Assembly: GCA_947492525.1 (NCBI GenBank)
Contig: CANLNQ010000001.1
Span: 186,001 to 250,000 of the forward strand
From: an uncultured Granulosicoccus sp.
GTDB taxonomy: Bacteria; Pseudomonadota; Gammaproteobacteria; Granulosicoccales; Granulosicoccaceae
Direction of reading: 5' to 3'
Length of the DNA stretch: 64,000 bases
A program made the translations under genes and the position numbers. Position 1 is the first letter of the stretch. Each line of letters starts with the position of its first letter. A model generated the notes under the pieces. The model ran no database searches. It saw only the letters and a program-made list of their open reading frames with translations, and had not been told where the DNA came from. Positions 54,668 to 63,265 of this stretch are shown here, piece after piece.

Positions 54668-56698
54668 ATGGGTAACAAAATGCGTCTGGCGCTTGCCAGC
54701 CTCTATGGCACCGGAAAATCACTCAAGGCCAGCGTGCAGCCGCGCTCTCTCTGGTGGTCTGTTCCTGTATGGGCAGGCGCAGCTGCCTTGCTGATAGCCG
54801 CTGCCCTGTACGGCATGGACAGAACCGAAAAGCGACTTCTGGCCCAGGATGCGGAGCACACAGCTCTGCAATATGCAGATTTCATTGCCCAGACAGTGCC
54901 CGACCTCGAGAGACTGTTCTCCGAGCAGCAACTGAGCTACCAGGCTCGCGTCGCCCTGCAGCGCAATACACGCCTGGGCGATGTGTTTCGCTACAAGCTG
55001 TTCAATGCCAAGGGGTACTTGCTGCTGACATCCGACGATATCGACTCGCTCGATCCCCTGGCTGCTGCAGGCACTGCAAAAATCGATACGCAGCAACACG
55101 CCGGCACGAATGACTATGTCAGTGATATTGTCCTGGGCGGCGAGAACTATATCGAATTGGGAGATGGTCGCGAAAAGCCGAACCGACCGGATTTGTACTC
55201 CGAGGCCTACGTGCCGCTGAAAGGACCGGAAGGCATCCTTGGGGTCATCGAGGTCTATGTCGACCAGAGCGCTCGTCAACAGCGCATCGCCTCTGCATTT
55301 GCCAAGGTTGCCTTTACCGTCATCGGTCTGTTGTTGCTGGGCGGGCTGGGGCTTGCCTGGCAAGCTCGGCAACGCCAGGCAGATCGTCGGCGCGACGAGG
55401 AGAAAATCCGCTACCTGGCAGAACACGATGTCCTGTCCGGCGCCCTGAATCGCGCCAGCTTCGAGACCGTGCTCGTCGCCACCGCACGAGCCGCGGAAGT
55501 CTCCGGCGAAGGGTTTGCCGTGCATTGCATCGACATCGACCGCTTCAAGGAAGTCAACGATACCCTGGGCCACTCTGCCGGTGATGAGGTGCTGCGTGAG
55601 GTGGCGTCTCGCCTGACCTCGCTGCACCAACCGGGCGATGTCCTGGCGCGTCTGGGGGGCGACGAGTTCGCCATTCTCCAGTCGACAGTGCACGACACCC
55701 GAGACGTCGAAAATCACGGCCGTCGCATTGTGGAAGCATTGGCAAAGCCCATGGATCTTTCCGGCAGCCGGGTACCCTGCGGTGCAAGCGTCGGCGCCGC
55801 GTGCTTCGGCATCGATGCAATCGAGATCCATGATCTCCTGCACAAGGCAGACCTGGCGATGTATCGCTCCAAGACGTCAGGTCGTGGTCGTTTCAGCTTC
55901 TACGATGAGGCTCTGGATCGTGAACTGGAGGAGCGGCGCTTGCTGAGCATCGACCTTCGCACCGCACTGGTCGACAAGGGGCTCAGTTTGCATTATCAGC
56001 CCCTGTTCGATGCCTCCAGCAGTACATCAGCAGTGGGCTACGAAGCTTTGATGCGCTGGCAACACCCGGTCAGAGGCAATATCCCGCCTTCGGTATTCAT
56101 TCCGCTGGCTGAGGAGTGTGGAGAAATAGAATCTCTGGGCACGTGGGCAATCGAACAGGCCTGTCATGATGCTGCGCAGTGGACCAATGGGGCGCGAGTC
56201 GCCGTCAACCTCTCTGCTGCCCAGTTCCACGCGGATGCAGAAGACGTCGTCGATGTCGTTTCCAGCGCACTTGAATCGACGGGTCTCCCCCCCGAACGGC
56301 TTGAGATCGAGATCACCGAGTCCTTGTTGATCAGCGATCCGGAAAAGGTACTCGACAGCCTTGAACGTCTGAGCCGTCTGGGCGTGAGGGTCGCCATGGA
56401 TGACTTTGGTACCGGCTATTCCAGTCTTTCCTATCTGTGGCGCTTCCCATTCGACAAGGTCAAGATCGACCGCGCCTTTGTCAGCGAACTGGAAGATGAA
56501 GGCAAGGTATCGCTGGTTGTCGCCTCGATCATCTCGCTGGCCCATTCACTGGGTATGCGCGTCAATGCAGAAGGTGTCGAAACCGAAGCACAGCGAGCAG
56601 CGCTTCGCAAGCTCGGCTGCGATGAATTACAAGGCTTCCTGCTGGGCCGGCCTGCGCCTCTGCAGGACGCAGACGAGGCGAACAGAAAGGCCGCCTGA
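54668..56698 (+). CDS. GGDEF-EAL cyclic-di-GMP protein
   Basis: 676 residues. First membrane helix about 33-50, a periplasmic sensor (55-200) of dCache-like character, second helix 215-233, then GGDEF with LARLGGDEFAIL near 330 (intact GGDEF active-site motif) and EAL with GYEALMRWQHP, NLSAAQFH, EIEITESLL, MDDFGTGYSSLSYL and AEGVET motifs intact. Both synthase and phosphodiesterase may be active; the net effect on biofilm or motility is not readable. The start ATG has no strong RBS; a later Met four codons on is possible. Confidence 0.92.
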   Translation: MGNKMRLALASLYGTGKSLKASVQPRSLWWSVPVWAGAAALLIAAALYGMDRTEKRLLAQDAEHTALQYADFIAQTVPDLERLFSEQQLSYQARVALQRNTRLGDVFRYKLFNAKGYLLLTSDDIDSLDPLAAAGTAKIDTQQHAGTNDYVSDIVLGGENYIELGDGREKPNRPDLYSEAYVPLKGPEGILGVIEVYVDQSARQQRIASAFAKVAFTVIGLLLLGGLGLAWQARQRQADRRRDEEKIRYLAEHDVLSGALNRASFETVLVATARAAEVSGEGFAVHCIDIDRFKEVNDTLGHSAGDEVLREVASRLTSLHQPGDVLARLGGDEFAILQSTVHDTRDVENHGRRIVEALAKPMDLSGSRVPCGASVGAACFGIDAIEIHDLLHKADLAMYRSKTSGRGRFSFYDEALDRELEERRLLSIDLRTALVDKGLSLHYQPLFDASSSTSAVGYEALMRWQHPVRGNIPPSVFIPLAEECGEIESLGTWAIEQACHDAAQWTNGARVAVNLSAAQFHADAEDVVDVVSSALESTGLPPERLEIEITESLLISDPEKVLDSLERLSRLGVRVAMDDFGTGYSSLSYLWRFPFDKVKIDRAFVSELEDEGKVSLVVASIISLAHSLGMRVNAEGVETEAQRAALRKLGCDELQGFLLGRPAPLQDADEANRKAA

Positions 56699-56896
56699 AC
56701 CAGCGGTAGAGGTCACCGGCAATGATGGTAGCGGTACATTCAACGCCGGATTGGCATCGCCCGCCAGCCCGATCGCTCCGGCATGCAGCACGATTCCCCG
56801 GTTTTCTCTAAACCGGGCGAGCCACTGGTAAACTGCGCGCTGCCTGGTTCAGCTGCTGAGCACCGGGCGTTTACCGTGGTATCAAGGGCACATTCA

Positions 56897-57187
56897 ATGA
56901 TCAGGCACATCGTATTCTTCACCGCCAAGCGCCGGGAAGACTTGCAGAGCATCTACGACGGACTTTCGCTGCTGAAGGACATTCCGGATTGCCTGCATTT
57001 CGAAGTGGGTGTGAACACGCGAGACGATCCGATTTCCCAGAGCAAACCCGACTTCGTGGTCTACGGGGAGTTTGAATCCGATGAGCAGCTGAAGGCGTTC
57101 AAGCAACACGCCAACTATCAGCGTTCCATCGATCTGGTGAGACCGCTGAGGGACATGCGTATCGCTGCGGATTTCGATGCCGCCTGA
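56897..57187 (+). CDS. Dabb (stress-responsive A/B barrel) protein
   Basis: 96 residues. IRHIVFFTAKRREDLQSIYD at the start, PDFVVYGEFESDEQLKAFKQ in the middle and HANYQRSIDLVRPLRDMRI-like end are the ferredoxin-like Dabb signature (dimeric alpha-beta barrel). Role unknown. The ATG is chosen because it aligns with the family start; a longer frame begins at 56783. Confidence 0.8.
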   Translation: MIRHIVFFTAKRREDLQSIYDGLSLLKDIPDCLHFEVGVNTRDDPISQSKPDFVVYGEFESDEQLKAFKQHANYQRSIDLVRPLRDMRIAADFDAA

Positions 57188-57402
57188 GCCGGGTATGACG
57201 GCTCCTTCCAGAGACTGAATAGCGCCAATGCGTTCCAGCGACCGATGATCGATCCGAAGCGCCTTGCCTGCTCGCAGGACGCGCAAATCGAGCCCCATGA
57301 ACGATAGCCATGCTTGGCATATCGAACCGACCGGCATCAATGACCGGCGGACTGTCTCACCTGGCCTCCGTCTCATGCGCTCGACAGACACTCGACTTCT
57401 GA

Positions 57403-57415
57403 CTAGTGTACTGTT
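57403..57415 (+). repeat. 13-bp direct repeat, right copy
   Basis: CTAGTGTACTGTT, the partner of 54491-54503. It lies 30 bp upstream of the deacetylase-like gene. Confidence 0.6.
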
Positions 57416-57444
57416 AGCCAAGGGCCGCTAGAGACAGCACGTCA

Positions 57445-58557
57445 ATGAACAACAAGACAGCATTCGTCTGGGATGAGAAGTGTTTCTGGCACTTCGGAGG
57501 CAACTACGCGCTGCTGGCGCCGGTCGGCGGCCTGGTACAACCCATGGTGTCCGGTGGCCTGCCCGAAGCTCCCGAGACCAAACGCCGATTGAAGAATCTG
57601 ATGGATGTCACCGGCCTCTCCGCTGAACTGGCATTGATGAGTGCAAGGCCTGCCTCTCTGGAAGACCTGAGCCGCGTTCATCCGGCGCACTACCTCGACG
57701 CTTTCAAGGACATGTCGGATAACGGGGGCGGCGAACTGGGGCTGCGCACACCCTTCGGACCCGGTGCCTTCGAGATCGCGGCCCTGTCGGCCGGGCTCGT
57801 CTGCCAGGCCCTTGACAGCGTGCTGCGCGGTGAGGCTCGCAATGCCTATGCGCTATCACGGCCACCGGGGCATCACTGCCTGCCTGATTACCCCAATGGT
57901 TTCTGCCTGCTGGCCAATATAGCCATTGCAATCGAGCGGGCGCGCGCTCTGGGGCTGGCCAGCCGCTTCGCTGTAGTCGACTGGGATGTGCACCATGGCA
58001 ACGGCACCGAAGCGATCTTTCTGGAGCGCGACGATGTGCTGAGCATCTCCCTGCACCAGGACCGCTGCTACCCTCCGGACACCGGCAAGACCGATACCGT
58101 GGGCACGGGTGCCGGCAAGGGCTGCAACATGAACATCCCGCTGCCTCCGGGCTGCGGACACAAGGCCTACCTGGATGCCATGGAACGGCTTGTGATACCC
58201 AAGCTTCAGCAGTACGGTGCCGACGTGGTGATCATTGCCTGTGGTTTCGATGCAGCAGGCTTCGATCCGCTGGCACGCATGATGTGCTCTGCCGACACGT
58301 ATCGATGCATGACTCGCCAGATCATGGATATCACCGATGGCCGTCTGGTTGCAGCGCACGAAGGCGGGTATTCCGAAGTCTATGTACCCTTCTGTGGGCA
58401 TGCCATGCTGGAGGAGATGTCAGGCTCGAACATTCATGCGCCAGACCCGCTGGCCGACAGAATCAATTCGCAGCAACCTGACGAGCACGTCGATGCCTTT
58501 CATCGGAGTGTCGTCGACAGACTTCTTCACGAACTTCAATCGGGTGGCGTTCTGTAA
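57445..58557 (+). CDS. Class II histone-deacetylase-like amidohydrolase
   Basis: 370 residues. RPPGHHCLPDYPNGFC (His143-His144 dyad), WDVHHGNGT (zinc Asp181 and His183), CGFDAAGFDPL (zinc Asp269) and HEGGYSEVYVP (transition-state Tyr309) are all intact, so a catalytic zinc deacylase is expected. Bacterial members act on acetylpolyamines, acetoin or other N-acyl amides. Followed by a LysR gene and, on the same strand, a BMP-type ABC transporter and a formamidase-like gene, so a role in amide catabolism is plausible. ATG at 57445. Confidence 0.9.
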   Translation: MNNKTAFVWDEKCFWHFGGNYALLAPVGGLVQPMVSGGLPEAPETKRRLKNLMDVTGLSAELALMSARPASLEDLSRVHPAHYLDAFKDMSDNGGGELGLRTPFGPGAFEIAALSAGLVCQALDSVLRGEARNAYALSRPPGHHCLPDYPNGFCLLANIAIAIERARALGLASRFAVVDWDVHHGNGTEAIFLERDDVLSISLHQDRCYPPDTGKTDTVGTGAGKGCNMNIPLPPGCGHKAYLDAMERLVIPKLQQYGADVVIIACGFDAAGFDPLARMMCSADTYRCMTRQIMDITDGRLVAAHEGGYSEVYVPFCGHAMLEEMSGSNIHAPDPLADRINSQQPDEHVDAFHRSVVDRLLHELQSGGVL

Positions 58558-58682
58558 GTGGCAAATTTTGCCTCGACAGATGGGACTCAAAGCCGGAAGT
58601 CTACCTGGCAGGACGCTTGAGCTCGGGGATCCTGTCAGGGTCATCAGAACTGATACAGCCTCTGAGCTTTTCCGTATCTCAG

Positions 58683-58700
58683 GGTATACCCGGAAATACC
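58683..58700. promoter_or_regulatory. Possible LysR-type operator
   Basis: GGTATACCCGGAAATACC: inverted repeat GGTAT-N8-ATACC, containing the T-N11-A core expected of LysR sites. It is 133 bp upstream of the LysR gene start. Candidate only. Confidence 0.45.
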
Positions 58701-58832
58701 GGGCAGTTCGCAGGCAGCAGCGATCAGCCGCGGTGAATGCCGAATTCTGCCAATAGGGTACGTTCCTCCGTTGTACGCAGTTGCTACCATGAGGAGGTCA
58801 GAAACCTTACCCGTAATCGGACACCATCGCCT

Positions 58833-59756
58833 GTGAAGCACTTCAAGACCTTTGAAATGATCGAGGCTGTCGTGCGAGCCGGATCCATCCGCAAGGCTGC
58901 GGAAGACATGAATATCACGGCATCGGCCCTGAACAGACGCATTCAGGGATTCGAATCCGAGTTCGGTTATGAGTTGTTCGAGCGTCTGCCACGCGGTATG
59001 CGACTGAATCCCGCTGGCGAACTGCTGATGCAGCATATTCGTGCTCAGATGAGCGATCTGGCACGTGTGCAGTCTCAGGTGGCTGATCTTTCCGGTCTAC
59101 GTCGCGGCCATGTGTCGATTGCCTGCTCGCAAGCGCTGCTTCCCTATTTTCTGCCTGAACAGATATCGCTCTACCAGGCCCAGCATCCGGGCGTCACGTT
59201 TTCGATCAACGTGCGTGATCGGCAACAAGCCGAGCGTGATCTGACGAATTTCGAGAGCGATCTGGCGCTGGTATTCGAGCCGGTTCACATGGTTGATTTC
59301 GAGGTCATACAGGCCGTTCCGCAGCCCGTTCATGCCGTTTTCAGGGCTGATCACCCGCTGAGCCAGGCAGCGGAATTGCGCCTCAGAGAATGCATGACAT
59401 TCCCCTGTATTCTGCCTGCACTGGAATATGGTGTGCGCAATCTGCTGGAGATCGGTGCAAAGAAGATTCGCAGAACACTGACGCCCGCCCTGGAGACGGA
59501 ATCCTTCGAGCTGATCAGACACTACGTACTGCATAATGATTCAGTCGGATTCCAGATACCCATCGGCCTGGACGGTAGCCGCAGCGAACAGGCTGCACAC
59601 CGCCCCGTGGCACGCAGGGACATGCCCATGGGTCGCCTGTATCTGGGCCAGAAAAAGGGCCGGATGCTACCGGTAGCCTCATCCCGATTCGCCGCCCAGC
59701 TCTACTCGGCAATGGAAGAGCGATACGGATCGCTGGAAGACGATTTGCGGGATTGA
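58833..59756 (+). CDS. LysR family transcriptional regulator
   Basis: 307 residues from GTG at 58833 (VKHFKTFEMIEAVVRAGSIR). The winged HTH RKAAEDMNITASALNRRIQG and FERLPRGMRLNPAG at about 20-60 is clear; the substrate-binding domain follows, with SIACSQALLPYFLPEQ. It stands between the deacetylase-like gene and the ABC transporter genes on the same strand, so probably regulates one or both. Effector unknown. Confidence 0.88.
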   Translation: MKHFKTFEMIEAVVRAGSIRKAAEDMNITASALNRRIQGFESEFGYELFERLPRGMRLNPAGELLMQHIRAQMSDLARVQSQVADLSGLRRGHVSIACSQALLPYFLPEQISLYQAQHPGVTFSINVRDRQQAERDLTNFESDLALVFEPVHMVDFEVIQAVPQPVHAVFRADHPLSQAAELRLRECMTFPCILPALEYGVRNLLEIGAKKIRRTLTPALETESFELIRHYVLHNDSVGFQIPIGLDGSRSEQAAHRPVARRDMPMGRLYLGQKKGRMLPVASSRFAAQLYSAMEERYGSLEDDLRD

Positions 59757-59976
59757 ATGCCCGGCGACGAGCCGGTTTTCACAGGTCGACATCGTGTCTC
59801 ATTCGATGAACAGCAACAGGCTGTGTTCCTTTTTTTGCACCTACCCGTATCAAAAATAGCAGCGATGCTCTCAGGCCACTGTGGATAGGATGACTGCGTA
59901 CCAACGTTGCCATGGCAGATGAAAAGATCGTGTCCGCGGCAACATCGCTCATCCATCACAACAGGCGGACGACAGC

Positions 59977-61101
59977 ATGCGCAAGATCACGAGCACACGA
60001 AGAGGATTCCTGAAGACGGCGGTTGGCGCCGCTGGCGGGATCACACTGGGCACCGGTTTGTTCAATCAGTCGGTTCTGGCAGCTGATCTGAACATCGGCT
60101 TCATCTACGTCGGTCCGAAAGACGACTTTGGCTATAACCAGGCCCACGCCGAGGGTGCAGCAGCGGTCAAGGCCATGTCTGGCGTCAGTGTCGTGGAAGA
60201 GGAAAGCGTGCCGGAATCCATCGACGTGCAGAAGACCATGGAAAGCATGATCAACTTCGATGGCACCACATTGCTGTTTCCCACCTCCTTCGGGTATTTC
60301 GATCCCCACATTCTGAGCATCGCCCCCCAATACCCAGACTTGCGTTTCCAGCATTGCGGTGGACTGTGGCAGGAAGGCGTGCATCCCGATAACGTTGGCT
60401 CCTACTTTGGCTATATCGGCATGGGCCAGTACCTCAATGGCGTTGTCGCCGGCCATGCCAGCAAGACGAAGAAGATCGGTTTCGTTGCCGCCAAGCCGAT
60501 TCCGCAGGTACTGCTCAACATCAACTCATTCCTTCTCGGCGCGCGCAGTGTCGATCCAGGCATTACCTGTCAGGTCATCTTTACCGGCGAGTGGTCCATG
60601 GCAGTACGCGAAGCCGAGGCCACCAATGCACTGATTGACCAGGGCGCCGACGTCATCACCTGCCACGTCGATGGTCCCAAGGTGGTTGTCGAGACAGCCG
60701 CTGGGCGCGGCGCCTATGTCTGCGGCTATCACGCTGACCAGAGTCCTCTGGCGCCGGAGAAATACCTGACCGGTGCCGAATGGAACTGGGCCAATGTGTA
60801 CACCGGCATGATCAAGACTGTGCAGGAAGGCGGCTCGATAGACAACTTTGTTCGCGGTGGACTGGCCGAGGGCTTCGTGAAGATGAGCGATCTGGGCCCC
60901 GCCGTCAGTGATACCGCCCGAAACCAGTTCGAAGCAACACGCGCGGAAATCATGAAGGGTGGCTTCGCCGCCATCAAAGGCCCACTGAACGACAATGAAG
61001 GCAATGTGATCGCTTCCGCGGGTGAATCCTTCGAGGAATCGGACGTGGCACTCGAGAGCATGGATTATCTGGTGGAAGGCGTGATCGGCTCGACGTCATA
61101 G
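59977..61101 (+). CDS. BMP family (PnrA-like) ABC substrate-binding protein
   Basis: 374 residues. A twin-arginine signal STRRGFLKTAVGAA precedes the mature LNIGFIYVGPKDDFGYNQAH. FPTSFGYFDPHILSIAPQY and FQHCGGLWQEGV, then YFGYIGMGQYLNGVVAGHAS resemble BMP lipoproteins (nucleoside binders such as Med/PnrA), but this group is close to the family next to formamidases and amidases. The Tat signal means it folds before export. ATG start with RBS weak. First gene of the transporter operon. Confidence 0.88.
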   Translation: MRKITSTRRGFLKTAVGAAGGITLGTGLFNQSVLAADLNIGFIYVGPKDDFGYNQAHAEGAAAVKAMSGVSVVEEESVPESIDVQKTMESMINFDGTTLLFPTSFGYFDPHILSIAPQYPDLRFQHCGGLWQEGVHPDNVGSYFGYIGMGQYLNGVVAGHASKTKKIGFVAAKPIPQVLLNINSFLLGARSVDPGITCQVIFTGEWSMAVREAEATNALIDQGADVITCHVDGPKVVVETAAGRGAYVCGYHADQSPLAPEKYLTGAEWNWANVYTGMIKTVQEGGSIDNFVRGGLAEGFVKMSDLGPAVSDTARNQFEATRAEIMKGGFAAIKGPLNDNEGNVIASAGESFEESDVALESMDYLVEGVIGSTS

Positions 61102-61159
61102 GCAGAAAGCACTGACGAGTCATCATCGTGCAGCCAAAGACTGAAGCAGGTACGGGCCG

Positions 61160-62302
61160 TTGAGCATTCCCTGGCACAGACCGTCATGGGCCACACCTCT
61201 GGCGCGCCATTCGGAAGCTCTGCTCATACCCGTGGGGGCACTGCTGGCCGGTTTTCTGCTGTTCGCTCTGTTTCTTGCCCTGCAAGGCAAGTCACCGGCC
61301 GAGTATTACTCCCTGGTCTACAAGGCCGGATTCGGGTCTGCCTTTTCATGGCAGAACACGCTGGTCCGAACCGCGCCCCTGCTGCTGGCAGCACTTTGCG
61401 TCGCCCTGCCTGCTCGCCTGGGCCTTGTCGTCATCGGTGGCGAGGGGGCCATTGTCATCAGTGGTCTGGCCTGTGCCCAGGTGGCGGTGCTGACGCAGCA
61501 AGCCGGTACAGCGCCGGGCATGGTGCTTTCGCTTGCCCTGATGTTCATTGCCAGTGCTCTTGTCGGGGCAGCCTGGATAGGCGCCATCGGCGTCCTGCGC
61601 CACTGGCGAGGTGTCAACGAAACCATCGCCAGTCTATTGATGACCTACATCGCCATTGCGCTGATGAACCATCTGGTGGAAGGGCCCATGCGGGACCCGA
61701 ACAGCCTGAACAAGCCCTCCACGGCACCACTGACGGACTGGCAGCGCGTCGGGCAGATACCCGGGCTCGAGGTGCATTGGGGGCTGCTGGCTGCGCTGAT
61801 CTGCTGCATCGCCGCCTGGCTGTTGATTGATCGGACGACCTGGGGATTCGGGGCACGCATCGCGGGCAGCAATGTACGCGCGGCGCAACTGCAAGGCTTG
61901 CCTGTCGGTCGCATGATCATCATCGTCACCGCCATGGCAGGGGCGTGTGCAGGGCTGGCCGGTGCGTTTGAAGTAGCGGCCATTCATGGAGCCGCCAATG
62001 CCTCACTGGTATCGGGCATTGGATACAGTGGCATCCTGGTGGCCTTTCTGGCTCGTCAGAACCCATTGGCCATCATCCCGGTTGCCATCATGCTGGCAGG
62101 ATTCGAGGCTTCCAACGGGCTGGTGCAGCGACGCATGGATCTACCCGATGCCACCGTCCTCGTGCTGCAAGGCATCGTGTTTCTCGCCATTCTCAGCAGT
62201 GAAACGCTCTACGGACGATTCCGGGTATTCACGCCTGAGCGCTGGCAGCCTCTGCCTGCCGAAGGCGAGATATCCACCGTCCAACAGGGGAATCCCGCAT
62301 GA
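61160..62302 (+). CDS. ABC transporter permease, BMP/branched type (subunit 1)
   Basis: 380 residues; about ten membrane helices. RLGLVVIGGEGAIVISGLAC, GVLRHWRGVNETIASLLMTY and GARIAGSNVRAAQLQGLPVG are the BPD_transp_2 family (like RbsC/nucleoside permease BmpC). Start is probably TTG at 61160; no ATG is nearby in frame. Stop overlaps the next permease's ATG (four bases), so they are coupled. Confidence 0.85.
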   Translation: MSIPWHRPSWATPLARHSEALLIPVGALLAGFLLFALFLALQGKSPAEYYSLVYKAGFGSAFSWQNTLVRTAPLLLAALCVALPARLGLVVIGGEGAIVISGLACAQVAVLTQQAGTAPGMVLSLALMFIASALVGAAWIGAIGVLRHWRGVNETIASLLMTYIAIALMNHLVEGPMRDPNSLNKPSTAPLTDWQRVGQIPGLEVHWGLLAALICCIAAWLLIDRTTWGFGARIAGSNVRAAQLQGLPVGRMIIIVTAMAGACAGLAGAFEVAAIHGAANASLVSGIGYSGILVAFLARQNPLAIIPVAIMLAGFEASNGLVQRRMDLPDATVLVLQGIVFLAILSSETLYGRFRVFTPERWQPLPAEGEISTVQQGNPA

Positions 62303-63225
62303 GTGAAGTCGATCTGGGTTACTGGGGCGTACCATTGGCCATGCTCGGCGGCGCCATTCGTGTCTCCACACCCTTTCTGTTCGTCAGCCTTGGAGAGTGC
62401 CTGACTGAACGCAGTGGACGTATCAACCTGGGTCTGGAAGGCACACTCGTCTGCGGGGCCATCTCGGCCTACGCCGTGGCCTTCGAGACCGGCTCTCCGT
62501 GGCTGGGAGTGCTGGTCGCTGCACTCTGTGGCGCGCTGTTCGGCCTCTTGCACGGACTGATCTGTTCATTGCCGAAGGTCAACGACATCGCCGTGGGCAT
62601 TGCCATGATGCTGATGGGCATGGGCCTCGCCTTCTACTTCGGCAAAAGCTATGTACAGCCGGTTGCGCCCGACCTGCCGTCCATCCCGTTGGGTGCCTGG
62701 TCGGATATTCCCCAGTTGCAGGCAGCCCTGGATATCAACGCCCTGTTCTTTCTCGGTCTTTTTGCCGCCATCGTTCTTGACTGGGTACTTCGCAACACAC
62801 GAGCCGGCCTCTACGTGCGTGTTGTCGGAGACAGCACAGCGGCGGCTCGGGCCATGGGGGTCCATCCCAACAGAGTACGCGTCATCTCCACGCTCGCTGG
62901 CGGCGCCCTCGCCGGTATTGGTGGTTCCTATCTGTCGCTGTACTACCCCGGCAGCTGGAATGAGGGAATCTCTTCCGGACAGGGCCTGATGGCCGTGGCA
63001 CTGGTGATATTCGCCCGCTGGAAACCCTTGTACTGCTTCGGTGCGGCCTTGCTGTTCGGCAGCGCCGGTGCGATAGGACCAGCCTTGCAGTCTGTGGGCA
63101 TATCCAGTGGCTACCACCTTTTCTATGCAGCGCCCTATCTGCTCACCTTGATCATACTGATCATCACCAGCTCACCGCATCGCCTGCTCAGCGGGGCCCC
63201 GGCCGAGCTGAGCATCACCAAATGA
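62299..63225 (+). CDS. ABC transporter permease, BMP/branched type (subunit 2)
   Basis: 308 residues; about nine helices. SLGECLTERSGRINLGLEGT and HGLICSLPKVNDIAVGIAMM, then RVVGDSTAAARAMGVHPNRV are conserved for BMP-linked permeases. Pairs with the first permease. No ATP-binding gene is seen in the window; it may lie beyond the right edge or elsewhere. Confidence 0.87.
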   Translation: MSEVDLGYWGVPLAMLGGAIRVSTPFLFVSLGECLTERSGRINLGLEGTLVCGAISAYAVAFETGSPWLGVLVAALCGALFGLLHGLICSLPKVNDIAVGIAMMLMGMGLAFYFGKSYVQPVAPDLPSIPLGAWSDIPQLQAALDINALFFLGLFAAIVLDWVLRNTRAGLYVRVVGDSTAAARAMGVHPNRVRVISTLAGGALAGIGGSYLSLYYPGSWNEGISSGQGLMAVALVIFARWKPLYCFGAALLFGSAGAIGPALQSVGISSGYHLFYAAPYLLTLIILIITSSPHRLLSGAPAELSITK

Positions 63226-63265
63226 CGAATCATTCACTCACACAGGCCAGTAGAGGAACACGACA

